From contig NZ_NAST01000016.1 of the NCBI RefSeq assembly GCF_002142215.1, positions 1 to 64,000 of the forward strand: a stretch of 64,000 nt of DNA, written 5' to 3'. The position numbers and the translations under genes were made by a program. Each line of letters opens with the position of its first letter. The first letter of the stretch is position 1. This DNA is from Gilliamella sp. N-G2 (lineage in GTDB: Bacteria; Pseudomonadota; Gammaproteobacteria; Enterobacterales; Orbaceae). Shown in pieces: positions 29,207 to 37,176 of this stretch. The notes beneath the pieces are model-generated. The model saw only the letters and a list, made by a program, of their open reading frames with translations, searched no databases and had not been told where the DNA came from.

Positions 29207-29455
29207 ATGATGTGGTGTTATATCTATAGAAGTAGCAAAAAAGAAAACTGTTATTTATATATGGAACGTGAAAATGATTTTTCACATATACCGGAAAAGA
29301 TAATGTCAATTTTTGGTACGCCAGTCTTTGTTATGAAAGTATTGCTTGATGGTAAAAGGCGTTTTGTTGTTGGAACAGCAAATGAAATTGAAGAAAAGAT
29401 CAAAGAGGATGGATTTTTTTTACAAATGTTAAATGAAGATGATTTTAAAGTATGA
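29207..29455 (+). CDS. ycgL: YcgL-family protein
   Basis: This 82-residue protein of the YcgL domain family (UPF0745) has [42 protein letters not shown] and [14 protein letters not shown]. The fold is a small alpha/beta domain of unknown function. It overlaps ycgN by four bases (ATGA), a coupled pair also found in enterobacteria. Confidence 0.88.
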   Translation: MMWCYIYRSSKKENCYLYMERENDFSHIPEKIMSIFGTPVFVMKVLLDGKRRFVVGTANEIEEKIKEDGFFLQMLNEDDFKV

Positions 29456-29874
29456 TTGAACCTTTTTGGGAACATAAAACCTTAGATCAGATGAGTGATG
29501 ATGAATGGGAACAACTTTGTGATGGATGTGGCCAGTGCTGTCTAAATAAATTAATGGACGAAGATACTGACGAAATCCTATATACTAATGTTGCCTGTAA
29601 TTTGCTTGATTCAAATACTTGTCAATGTAAGCATTATCATACCCGTTTTGATTATGAACCTGATTGCATAAAATTAACACGGGAAAATTTACTGACTATC
29701 GAATGGTTACCAAAAACTTGTACTTATCGTTATTTTTCCGAAACAGGAGTATTACCAGAATGGCATCCGCTGATTGTCGGTAATAAAAAATTAATGCATA
29801 AGTTAAAAATATCAGTTAAAAATAGAATTGTTTATGAAAAGGATGTTATTTTTTGGGAAGATCATATTATTTAA
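29452..29874 (+). CDS. ycgN: YcgN-family cysteine-cluster protein
   Basis: This 140-residue protein of the UPF0260/YcgN family (YkgJ-like zinc/iron-chelating cluster) has [11 protein letters not shown] near residue 24, then [18 protein letters not shown] and CTYRYF. The cysteines probably bind a metal. Function is not established. It is translationally coupled to ycgL and ends in a bidirectional terminator. Confidence 0.9.
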   Translation: MIEPFWEHKTLDQMSDDEWEQLCDGCGQCCLNKLMDEDTDEILYTNVACNLLDSNTCQCKHYHTRFDYEPDCIKLTRENLLTIEWLPKTCTYRYFSETGVLPEWHPLIVGNKKLMHKLKISVKNRIVYEKDVIFWEDHII

Positions 29875-29896
29875 AAGAGAGCATAGGCTCTCTTTT
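29873..29896. terminator. Bidirectional terminator between ycgN and yggT
   Basis: AAAAGAGAGC and GCTCTCTTTT form a perfect ten-pair stem with a four-base loop. T runs follow on the plus strand and, from the A run, on the minus strand, serving both convergent genes. Confidence 0.85.
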
Positions 29897-29901
29897 ATTT
29901 T

Positions 29902-30459
29902 TTAGAATGCTAGCCACAAATTACCGAGAAAATCGATTGCTAATAAATTCAAAAACATCAATATAAACACAACAACCATAAATGAAAGATCAATCATGCC
30001 AATTGGTGGAATAATCCGGCGAATTGGTGCAACTAATGGTTCTGTCAATTGAGCAAGTAATTCATCTGCGACTGATTGACCACGACTAACCCAACTTAAG
30101 ATAGCTCTAAAGAATAATAACCAAAATAATAAATGACCAAAAGCATGCACCATGGCAGCTAAAGCAAATAAAAGATAATAAGGGCTCCAAATCGGTGCAT
30201 CTATGCCCTCAAAACGATAAATAAACATAACTTTAAGTAATGCAAACAGATAAAAAATGAGCCAAGTTGCTGTATCAATACGTCCGATAGATGGCATTAA
30301 TTTACGTAATGGACCAATTACCGGTTGGGTAATACGCACAATAAATTGGGTAAATGGGTTATAAAAGTTGACTCTTGCCTGTTGCATCCACAACCGTAGA
30401 ATAACAACGTATAAGCAAATAGTTAAAACAGCTCTTCCTAAGAAGATTAACGATATCAT
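29902..30459 (-). CDS. yggT: YggT-family inner-membrane protein
   Basis: This 185-residue protein has two YggT repeats, each with paired membrane helices and a conserved loop (PFTQFIVRITQPVIGPLRKLMPSIGRID and LLAQLTEPLVAPIRRIIPPIGMID). It is an integral membrane protein whose function is uncertain; links to envelope or osmotic fitness have been reported for relatives. It lies 36 bases after yggS on the same strand, the common yggS-yggT pairing. Confidence 0.9.
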   Translation of the reverse strand: MISLIFLGRAVLTICLYVVILRLWMQQARVNFYNPFTQFIVRITQPVIGPLRKLMPSIGRIDTATWLIFYLFALLKVMFIYRFEGIDAPIWSPYYLLFALAAMVHAFGHLLFWLLFFRAILSWVSRGQSVADELLAQLTEPLVAPIRRIIPPIGMIDLSFMVVVFILMFLNLLAIDFLGNLWLAF

Positions 30460-30495
30460 TGATTACTCCTAAAATATAACTTGCTCAGCAATATA

Positions 30496-31197
30496 TCATA
30501 CATATTGTCTGGCACCAAAAATTGCACTGCCAATACGAACCATTGTACTTCCAGCCTCAATAGCAGCGTGCATATCACCAGACATCCCCATAGATAATGT
30601 ATCTAAAAATGGATAATCAGTTTTTAAAGAACCCAAAAGCTGATTCATTTGTTTAAACACAGCAAATTGTTTCGCAAAATCATTTTCAATTTCAGGGATA
30701 GCCATTAAACCACGTAGTCTTAAATTAGGTAATGTAATAATTTTTTTTATCAAATCAGTTACTTCATCTATTGCAACGCCGGATTTGGTCTGTTCATTGC
30801 TGATATTTACCTGAATAAGAACATTTAATTTATCCATTTCTGTCGGGCGCTGTGAATCAAGACGTTGGGCAATTTTGAAACGATCAATGGTATGTATCCA
30901 ATCAAAATTTTCAGCTACTAATTTAGTCTTGTTCGATTGTAATGGACCGATAAAATGCCAAACAATAGGGGAATTAGGCATACTTTGTTTAAAGTGTGCA
31001 ATCTTCTCAACACCTTCTTGAACATAATTTTCCCCAAATGATAATTGACCAGCATTTATCGCTTGTGAGATTAATTCTACAGGTTTGGTTTTACTAACTG
31101 CAATAAGTTCGATTGACTTGGGATCTCGGCCGCAATCTAGAGCAATTTTGTTAATTTTGTTTTTAATTGTTATTAAATTGTCATGTACTGTGTTCAT
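30496..31197 (-). CDS. yggS: PLP-binding homeostasis protein YggS
   Basis: This 233-residue PROSC/PLPBP-family protein binds pyridoxal 5'-phosphate without known catalysis and keeps B6 vitamers and amino-acid pools balanced. The PLP lysine is Lys36 in ELIAVSKTKP. Other blocks are FGENYVQEG, WHFIGPLQSNK, VNISNEQTKSG and LSMGMSGDMHAAIEAGSTMVRIG. I chose ATG 31197; the longer frame starts at TTG 31209 and adds four residues. It is divergent from the pilT-like gene, as in E. coli and Pseudomonas. Confidence 0.94.
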   Translation of the reverse strand: MNTVHDNLITIKNKINKIALDCGRDPKSIELIAVSKTKPVELISQAINAGQLSFGENYVQEGVEKIAHFKQSMPNSPIVWHFIGPLQSNKTKLVAENFDWIHTIDRFKIAQRLDSQRPTEMDKLNVLIQVNISNEQTKSGVAIDEVTDLIKKIITLPNLRLRGLMAIPEIENDFAKQFAVFKQMNQLLGSLKTDYPFLDTLSMGMSGDMHAAIEAGSTMVRIGSAIFGARQYV

Positions 31198-31233
31198 GTA
31201 AATTCCCAATTAAAGAGTGGTTAGTTAAAAATA

Positions 31234-32181
31234 ATGTTAAATTCAATGTTGGCCTTTAGTGTAACGCAAAAAGCCTCTGATTTGCATCTTTCTAGTGGTG
31301 AAGTGCCGTGCATTCGCATTAATGGAAAATTGAAATTTATCTCAAGTGATAAATTATCACCAGTTAAGCTAAAAATTGAGTTATTAAATTTACTCGATGA
31401 TGATCAAAAAGTAACTTTACAACAACATCAGCAGATTGATTTTGCTTATTATCTTGAAAATGTGGGAAGATTTAGGGTAAATATTTTCTATCAACAACGT
31501 GGAATTTCTGCTGTATTTAGAATTATTAACCAACAAATCCCAACTTTATGTGAAATTGAGGCACCGGAAATATTGAAAAAACTGGTAAATGTAGAATCAG
31601 GAATTATTTTAGTTACTGGTGCAACTGGTAGTGGGAAATCAACAACATTAGCGGCTTTGATTCAATATATTAATCAGATTGCAGCTAAACATATTATTAC
31701 ATTAGAAGATCCCATTGAATTTATTTATCAAAATGCAAAGTCTCTAATCCAGCAAAGAGAAATCTCACATTTTGGTGAAGCAATTGATAGTTTATTAAGA
31801 CAAGATCCAGATATTATTATGTTCGGTGAATTACGTAATAAAACCACGATTCAAACCGCATTAACTGCTGCTGAAACTGGGCATTTAGTTTTTGCTACTC
31901 TACATACTAATTCTGCAATTGAAACTATTAATCGTATAATTGATGTATTTGAATATGGATCACGTGAGTTAATACGAACTCAATTATCTAGTAGTTTACA
32001 AGCAATTATCTGTCAAAAACTAATCGCATATAATGATACTCGCAAAGCGATATTCGAAGTGCTTATTAATACACCTGCAGTGAGTAATTTAATTAGTGAA
32101 GGTAAAATAAAACAAATATTGTCGTTAATGCAGACTGGTCAACATTATGGCATGCAATTAATGTCTAATGAAACTATATAG
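31234..32181 (+). CDS. yggR: PilT/YggR-type secretion ATPase
   Basis: This 315-residue member of the type II/IV secretion ATPase family is nearest to E. coli YggR and related to pilus retraction ATPase PilT. The Walker A motif is GATGSGKST at residues 129-137. It has ITLEDPIEF (Asp box), DPDIIMFGELRN (Walker B; PilT proteins usually have GEMRD) and TAAETGHLVFATLHTNSA (His box). The C terminus stops at MQLMSNETI, about a dozen residues shorter than E. coli YggR as I recall it. With ComEC in the window, a role in DNA uptake or twitching is possible, but no pilin genes are visible here. Confidence 0.85.
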   Translation: MLNSMLAFSVTQKASDLHLSSGEVPCIRINGKLKFISSDKLSPVKLKIELLNLLDDDQKVTLQQHQQIDFAYYLENVGRFRVNIFYQQRGISAVFRIINQQIPTLCEIEAPEILKKLVNVESGIILVTGATGSGKSTTLAALIQYINQIAAKHIITLEDPIEFIYQNAKSLIQQREISHFGEAIDSLLRQDPDIIMFGELRNKTTIQTALTAAETGHLVFATLHTNSAIETINRIIDVFEYGSRELIRTQLSSSLQAIICQKLIAYNDTRKAIFEVLINTPAVSNLISEGKIKQILSLMQTGQHYGMQLMSNETI

Positions 32182-32290
32182 TTACAATAACAACGATATA
32201 CTTGATGCTGTTCTACATAAATTTTTAAGTTTTATTTAAAAATTTATTTTATAATCATTATAGTTTTTCACTCATAGAAGGTAGAAATAA

Positions 32291-33100
32291 ATGGAACAGC
32301 GTATAGGTTTTATCGGTATAGGTAATATGGGGAATGCTATTTTACAAGGTATTTTGGTAAGTAATATTGTACCTGGCTCGCAAATTTATGTTTATGACCC
32401 TCACCTTGATAAAGGCCAAGCTTTAAATCAGTCTTACTCAATTAATAATTTGGCTTCGGCAAGGGATGTGGCACGAGAATCGGATATTGTCTTTGTTGCC
32501 GTCAAACCTAACATTATTGCTGATGTATTAAGTGATATTCAAAAAGAATTAAAAAAGAATACTATTGTTATCTCCATTGCAGCTGGTGTAACAATTAAAA
32601 CTATAGCGAAAAGTGTTGGTTATGAGCAAAAAATAGTGAGGGTGATGCCAAATACTCCAGCATTAGTCAATGCCGCTATGTGTTCAATAACACCTAATAC
32701 CGAAGTTACTGATGAAGAATTAGCTATTGTGCAGAAATTATTAAATTGTATCGGTGAAACAGAAGTCGTACCTGAATATTTAATTGATGCCGTTGTGGGA
32801 GCAAGTGGTTCTTCACCAGCTTTCGTGTTTATGTTTATTGAAGCGCTTGCCGATGGAGCGGTTAAAGGTGGTTTATCTAGAAAACAAGCGTATAAATTTG
32901 CCGCACAGGCGGTATTAGGTTCGGCTAAATTGCTACTTGAAACGGGTAAGCATCCTGGCGAGTTAAAAGATATGGTTTGTTCACCCGCTGGTACGACAAT
33001 TGAAGGTGTACAGATGTTAGAAGCAAAAGGATTTAGATCTGCTATAATTGATGCAGTAGATGCTGCTATTAAAAAATCTAAAGAATTAGCAGAAAAATAA
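32291..33100 (+). CDS. proC: Pyrroline-5-carboxylate reductase
   Basis: This 269-residue enzyme makes proline from pyrroline-5-carboxylate with NAD(P)H. The Rossmann start is RIGFIGIGNMGNAIL. Conserved blocks are FVAVKPNI, VRVMPNTPALVNAAM, GASGSSPAFVFMFIEALADGAVKGGLSRKQA and PGELKDMVCSPAGTTIEG. Gene order pilT-like, yggS, proC resembles Pseudomonas and Vibrio more than E. coli. It is followed by a strong symmetrical hairpin. Confidence 0.96.
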   Translation: MEQRIGFIGIGNMGNAILQGILVSNIVPGSQIYVYDPHLDKGQALNQSYSINNLASARDVARESDIVFVAVKPNIIADVLSDIQKELKKNTIVISIAAGVTIKTIAKSVGYEQKIVRVMPNTPALVNAAMCSITPNTEVTDEELAIVQKLLNCIGETEVVPEYLIDAVVGASGSSPAFVFMFIEALADGAVKGGLSRKQAYKFAAQAVLGSAKLLLETGKHPGELKDMVCSPAGTTIEGVQMLEAKGFRSAIIDAVDAAIKKSKELAEK

Positions 33101-33105
33101 AAAAG

Positions 33106-33144
33106 TTAACATGATTAATAACAATTGGTTACTAATCATGTTAA
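33106..33144 (-). terminator. Long hairpin after proC
   Basis: TTAACATGATTA and TAATCATGTTAA form a perfect 12-pair stem with a 15-base loop. The T-rich run follows on the minus strand rather than the plus strand, so its direction of action is unclear; it may simply be a barrier or processing hairpin after proC. Confidence 0.5.
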
Positions 33145-33395
33145 GAAAATTTACAAATTAAAAAAAACATTGCTTGTATTCATCACCTTTTTATGAGTTA
33201 ATAGTCATCGGCATATTACATGCAGATTTATTTATTTTGTAACATTTAGATTTATGCAGTTTGTAGTTTACTTCGATCACATTTGTATTAGTTTTCTTCA
33301 GTCTTGTCTTCTCTTTGTTAATAAGTAGTCTAGGTTTTATGTTTTTAAGTATTGCCTTTTATGGTAGAGATTAATTTATTTATAGGAAGATTATT
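33145..33395 (+). promoter_or_regulatory. Long untranslated leader region upstream of cold-shock gene
   Basis: About 250 bases of AT-rich, gene-free DNA precede the cold-shock gene. The family typically has long, temperature-responsive 5' leaders, which would fit. I cannot place the promoter or a cold box with confidence. Confidence 0.35.
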
Positions 33396-33605
33396 ATGTC
33401 TAAAAAAACTGGTCAAGTTAAATGGTTCAATGAAAGTAAAGGTTTCGGTTTTATTTCTCCTTCAGATGGAAGTAAAGATGTGTTTGTTCACTTCTCTGCG
33501 ATTTCTGGTGATGGGTTTAAAACTCTAGGCGAAGGTCAACAAGTAGAATTTTCTATCCAAGATAGTGCTCGTGGTCCAGCAGCTGCTGATGTTACAATCA
33601 TCTAA
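33396..33605 (+). CDS. cspE: Cold-shock domain protein (CspE/CspC type)
   Basis: This 69-residue single OB-fold protein binds single-stranded RNA and DNA and melts RNA secondary structure. RNP1 is KGFGFI and RNP2 is DVFVHF. The start [19 protein letters not shown] is closer to E. coli CspE/CspC than to CspA, so the symbol is a best guess among paralogues. AGGAAG precedes the ATG. It has a strong terminator and is monocistronic. Confidence 0.92.
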   Translation: MSKKTGQVKWFNESKGFGFISPSDGSKDVFVHFSAISGDGFKTLGEGQQVEFSIQDSARGPAAADVTII

Positions 33606-33615
33606 CTGATTGTTT

Positions 33616-33650
33616 AATCTTACCAGTAATTTTTTACTGGTAAGATTCTC
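33616..33650 (+). terminator. Terminator after cold-shock gene
   Basis: AATCTTACCAGTAA and TTACTGGTAAGATT form a perfect 14-pair stem around TTTT. A T/C-rich tail follows. A small ORF that starts inside this structure at 33610 is therefore unlikely to be a real gene from its first codon. Confidence 0.75.
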
Positions 33651-33689
33651 TTCCATTATAGAACTTATCTTATTCCATTCTTCATTTTT

Positions 33690-33965
33690 ATATTATCCTG
33701 ATAACATAAATAAAAATTTATTTTTAATTCTGTTTGGTTTATCTTCGGTCTGTATAGCTGAATTAATTGAAAATTGTGAAACTTATTTTGATAAAGTGGA
33801 TGGTATCACTAAAGCTATTACTAAATATGTAGTTAATTAACGGCAAGGTTTTGAACAAGCAAAATTTAATGTATTTAGGTGAAGTCAGTTAAAAGCCAAG
33901 AAGAAAGTTATTAGCAATTAAAAGAAACATTACAACTATTGGCAGCTATTTTACCTAGCAAAAAA
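33690..33965 (+). pseudogene. Possible decayed gene remnant of unknown family
   Basis: Between the cold-shock terminator and the thermonuclease gene the plus strand carries protein-like stretches broken by stops. One frame reads AELIENCETYFDKVDGITKAITKYVVN, a TAA, then RQGFEQAKFNVFR, a TGA, then SQLKAKKKVISN. A shifted frame then reads QLKETLQLLAAILPSKKFK. These amphipathic, charged helices read like one ~90-residue helical protein with three stops and a frameshift. I do not recognise the family, and noise in AT-rich DNA is possible. Confidence 0.3.
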
Positions 33966-33972
33966 TTTAAAA

Positions 33973-34455
33973 TTATTTATTACGATAACGAAATTCCCAT
34001 GGTGCTATAGGATGTTTATCTTTCCATAATCCCTTTTTATTTTGTTTGGCTTTTGATTCAAGTTTCAGCATATTGTTATTATTGACGACGCCTTTATAGC
34101 GATAAGCCCATGCAAAACCATTTTCTACCATTTTAGCGTTAATATTGATTTGTTCAAGGTATATGGTTCCTAATGTACGTTGATAGATATCTTTTTTATT
34201 TTCTTTGATAAAAACACTTTTACCGGCGATTAATGACGCTAAGTATTTTTTTGAAGCATTACCATATGCTTGTCGACTTTCTGGAGCATCAATATCTAAC
34301 AGACGAACCCGAATTTTTTGTTTTTCCGGCGTTAAAATATCAACAGTATCGCCATCAATCACTTTGACAATTTTACCATTCAAGTCAGCGTGTACTTGGT
34401 TAATTACAATAAAGAAAAGGGCAATTGAAAGGAAAAAAGTTCTAAAAAAACGCAT
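33973..34455 (-). CDS. Secreted thermonuclease (SNase family)
   Basis: This 160-residue protein has a signal peptide (FFRTFFLSIALFFIVINQVHA, cut after about residue 23) and a staphylococcal-nuclease fold. GKIVKVIDGDTVDIL, RVRLLDIDAPES (catalytic Arg and Glu) and DIYQRTLG (second Arg) are followed by FAWAYRYKG and a C-terminal PWEFR. Such enzymes cut DNA and RNA with Ca2+. Export to the periplasm or outside suits nutrient scavenging or degrading extracellular DNA. It is on the same strand downstream of fabA but separated by a terminator. Confidence 0.9.
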   Translation of the reverse strand: MRFFRTFFLSIALFFIVINQVHADLNGKIVKVIDGDTVDILTPEKQKIRVRLLDIDAPESRQAYGNASKKYLASLIAGKSVFIKENKKDIYQRTLGTIYLEQININAKMVENGFAWAYRYKGVVNNNNMLKLESKAKQNKKGLWKDKHPIAPWEFRYRNK

Positions 34456-34485
34456 TGTAGATAATTTTTAAAATAGTAGGGTGAA

Positions 34486-34537
34486 TATAAAAACTCCTTG
34501 CTAATTATCAGTGAGCAACTGATGGTGGGCAAGGAGT
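34486..34537 (-). terminator. fabA terminator with nested hairpin
   Basis: Outer arms ACTCCTTGC (34493-34501) and GCAAGGAGT (34529-34537) enclose a smaller stem ATCAG (34507-34511) with CTGAT (34519-34523). Read on the minus strand the outer arm is followed by TTTTATATT, so it should terminate the fabA transcript before the nuclease gene. Confidence 0.75.
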
Positions 34538-34548
34538 ATCAAGCTATA

Positions 34549-35073
34549 TTAATTAAATTGTGAAGTGTCTTTGAATAAACCAACTTTAAGATCAGTTGCT
34601 TCATAAATTAATTTACCATCTACGTAAACTTCACCGTCGCCAATTCCCATGATTAACTTACGATTAATAACGCGTTTAAAATTAATTCTATAAGTAACTT
34701 TTTTATTATGAGGTAATATTTGGCCTTTTAATTTTAATTCACCAACACCAAGTGCTCGCCCTTTACCTTTACCACCAATCCAGCCTAGATAAAATCCGAC
34801 TAATTGCCATAATGCATCAAGGCCAAGACAACCAGGCATTACTGGATCATTTTTGAAATGACATTTAAAAAACCATAAATCAGGATTAATATCTAATTCA
34901 GCTTCAACATAGCCTTTACCAAAACTACCACCGTCTTCGTTCATTTCGATGACACGATCCATCATTAGCATTAAATCAGAAGGTAATGGCGGTCCATCAT
35001 GACCAAATAATTCACTATTGCCTGATTTAATCAAATCTGCTTTATCATACGAAGATTTACGTTCAAATGTCAT
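34549..35073 (-). CDS. fabA: 3-hydroxydecanoyl-ACP dehydratase/isomerase
   Basis: This 174-residue hot-dog-fold enzyme introduces the cis double bond of unsaturated fatty acids. The active-site His72 is in [13 protein letters not shown] and Asp86 in LGLDALWQ. Conserved blocks [31 protein letters not shown] and [13 protein letters not shown] match E. coli FabA. It is preceded on the same strand by ycbZ, the conserved ycbZ-fabA order. FabA works in the cytoplasm with FabB. Confidence 0.97.
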   Translation of the reverse strand: MTFERKSSYDKADLIKSGNSELFGHDGPPLPSDLMLMMDRVIEMNEDGGSFGKGYVEAELDINPDLWFFKCHFKNDPVMPGCLGLDALWQLVGFYLGWIGGKGKGRALGVGELKLKGQILPHNKKVTYRINFKRVINRKLIMGIGDGEVYVDGKLIYEATDLKVGLFKDTSQFN

Positions 35074-35210
35074 AAAAAAACCTTTTATTTTGTTGTCATT
35101 ACCTGATTGCTTATAAAAGCATTATTTAATATAAAACAAATAGCTATTATAAGCTGTAAAGTTTTACATTATTATCTTTTTGATTCCATCAATGGAATTT
35201 TGGTTTCAGT

Positions 35211-36986
35211 TTATTGTGTATTGCTACTTTTTGCAATTTTTTTCCAGCGACTAAGCCAACCATCGTGTTTTCTATCTTGAACTAACATTGACTGCATACG
35301 CGCATGAATCAATTTATAAAGACTAATTTTGTTTTCATCTTTAAAAGGAATACCAGTTAATAAGTAGAGTGCATCTCCGACATGTTCGACAGCCCAAATT
35401 GAAAATTTATTATTACTAATGGCATCAATAACTTCATCACTTAAACTCAAATGACGTTGATTGCTAGCTGGAATGATTACACCTTGTTGACCAGTTAAAC
35501 CTTGATGCTGACAAACAGCAAAAAAGCCTTCGATTTTTTCATTTACGCCACCAATTGATTGAACATGACCAAATTGATCAACCGATCCTGTGACAGCTAA
35601 TTGTTGATCGATAGGTTGATTAGAAAGTGCACTAATAAGAGCGCAAAGACCCGCAAGAGAGGCACTATCGCCATCAATCTCACTATATGATTGTTCAAAC
35701 ACCAAAGATGTAGAAAATGGTAGTTGATGATTAATTGCAAACTCCGACATAACAAATGCTTGCATAATCATCATTCCTTTCGAATGAATATTACCTGCAA
35801 GATCGGTTTTACGTTCGATATCAATCAATTCACCGTCACCAAAATGAACTAAACAGCTTAAACGTGTTGGTTCGCCGATGGCTTTAGGATAGCCCGGATA
35901 CTCAATAACCGATAAGCCATTAATCTGCCCAACCACTTGCGACTTAGTATCAATCATGATTTGATTGGTAAAGAACTCATCATGGAATCGCTCGGTTAGA
36001 TAATTTTCTCGCCATGTTTTTTGTTCTAAAGCTTTGCTGACTGCTAATGTATCAATATTCTCATTTTGTACAAAATAAGATGAATTTAGTAATAATGATT
36101 GAATCCACTCAATGCAGAGCGGTAGATAATACTGATCACCGGTATATCTTGTTGCATGTTTGTAAATTTTAGCAAAAGCTGTTTTTTCAATTTTTGGTAA
36201 TGATAGTTTGCGACTAATAAATTGTAAGTAATTCATCCAATCATTGATTTGCCGAGATTCAGTTATTTTTAGTTCACTTTCAAATTCAGCATAAATAGAT
36301 GATGAATAGAATTCAGGTTCAAATTCCTGTAATTCTGCTAATGATAATCTGTCACCAACTAAAATAATGCGCAAATCTAACGGCATAGTTGGAATGGATA
36401 ATGGTAAAGGATGTGAATCATCAACTGAAAACCATTCAAAGGTTTGCGATACCACCATCTGCTTTAATTTGGTCCAAACAATAGGCTGAGTAAGTAGTGA
36501 ACGTAAACCTAAAATTAAAACCCCACCATTTGCATGATGAACTAAACCAGCTTGTAATTTAATCGGGTTATTTTCAGGTTGCCTTACACAACCAAAAAGC
36601 TTTTCCATATCAACTATGATTGCTGATAAACAACTATCTTGAACAGCAAAATTATCTTGTTTACTTTTCGCTTGCATTAATGTGATTTTATTTTCACTAA
36701 AATAATAACTATAACCTAGCGTTGTAGTAGTTAAACTTGATTTAACCGATTGTTTAAGAAGATCAAAGAAAAGTTCGCTTTCAGAAGCTTTTAGTAGCAT
36801 AAAACGTGAGCGATAATGTGTATTATTATTTTTACATAATAGTGACACGGCAGCGGCAACGCGAGGTTGCCATGATAGTACATTTGTTAATCCATCACTG
36901 AATAAATCTGTTTTAATATCGTTATTATTTAAAATGTAATCTATATCAGGTTGGACTTCTTGAGAGTTGAGTTGTTTGATTGCCAA
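35211..36986 (-). CDS. ycbZ: Lon-protease-like protein YcbZ (LonH type)
   Basis: This 591-residue relative of Lon has a degenerate AAA-like N-terminal region and a C-terminal S16 proteolytic domain. The catalytic Ser is in GDSASLAGLCALIS and the Lys in GGVNEKIEGFF. The product VFEQSYSEIDGDSASLAG fits the LonB/YcbZ subgroup. The only in-frame start is a TTG at 36986, bounded by an upstream stop codon; the next ATG would remove about 60 residues of conserved sequence. It precedes fabA as in E. coli. Substrates are unknown. Confidence 0.88.
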   Translation of the reverse strand: MAIKQLNSQEVQPDIDYILNNNDIKTDLFSDGLTNVLSWQPRVAAAVSLLCKNNNTHYRSRFMLLKASESELFFDLLKQSVKSSLTTTTLGYSYYFSENKITLMQAKSKQDNFAVQDSCLSAIIVDMEKLFGCVRQPENNPIKLQAGLVHHANGGVLILGLRSLLTQPIVWTKLKQMVVSQTFEWFSVDDSHPLPLSIPTMPLDLRIILVGDRLSLAELQEFEPEFYSSSIYAEFESELKITESRQINDWMNYLQFISRKLSLPKIEKTAFAKIYKHATRYTGDQYYLPLCIEWIQSLLLNSSYFVQNENIDTLAVSKALEQKTWRENYLTERFHDEFFTNQIMIDTKSQVVGQINGLSVIEYPGYPKAIGEPTRLSCLVHFGDGELIDIERKTDLAGNIHSKGMMIMQAFVMSEFAINHQLPFSTSLVFEQSYSEIDGDSASLAGLCALISALSNQPIDQQLAVTGSVDQFGHVQSIGGVNEKIEGFFAVCQHQGLTGQQGVIIPASNQRHLSLSDEVIDAISNNKFSIWAVEHVGDALYLLTGIPFKDENKISLYKLIHARMQSMLVQDRKHDGWLSRWKKIAKSSNTQ

Positions 36987-37176
36987 AGTATTGTCTTTTC
37001 TATTAGCTATATTATTAAATTAAATTATAACAAGTATCGATTATAACGCCAACAAATAACCAATACCTTTGTGCTAACAAATAAAAAAATTACAGAAAGA
37101 TTTTTAAAAATCAGTTAAACTGTAGGGTAAATTTAGTTTAGTTTTTCTTGATTACTACCACTAACAACAATTAAAT

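Noticed and set aside
33610-33840. 76-codon plus ORF after the cold-shock gene taken as a complete gene
   Set aside because: Its start lies inside the strong cold-shock terminator. Only its downstream half looks protein-like and is listed as a possible remnant.
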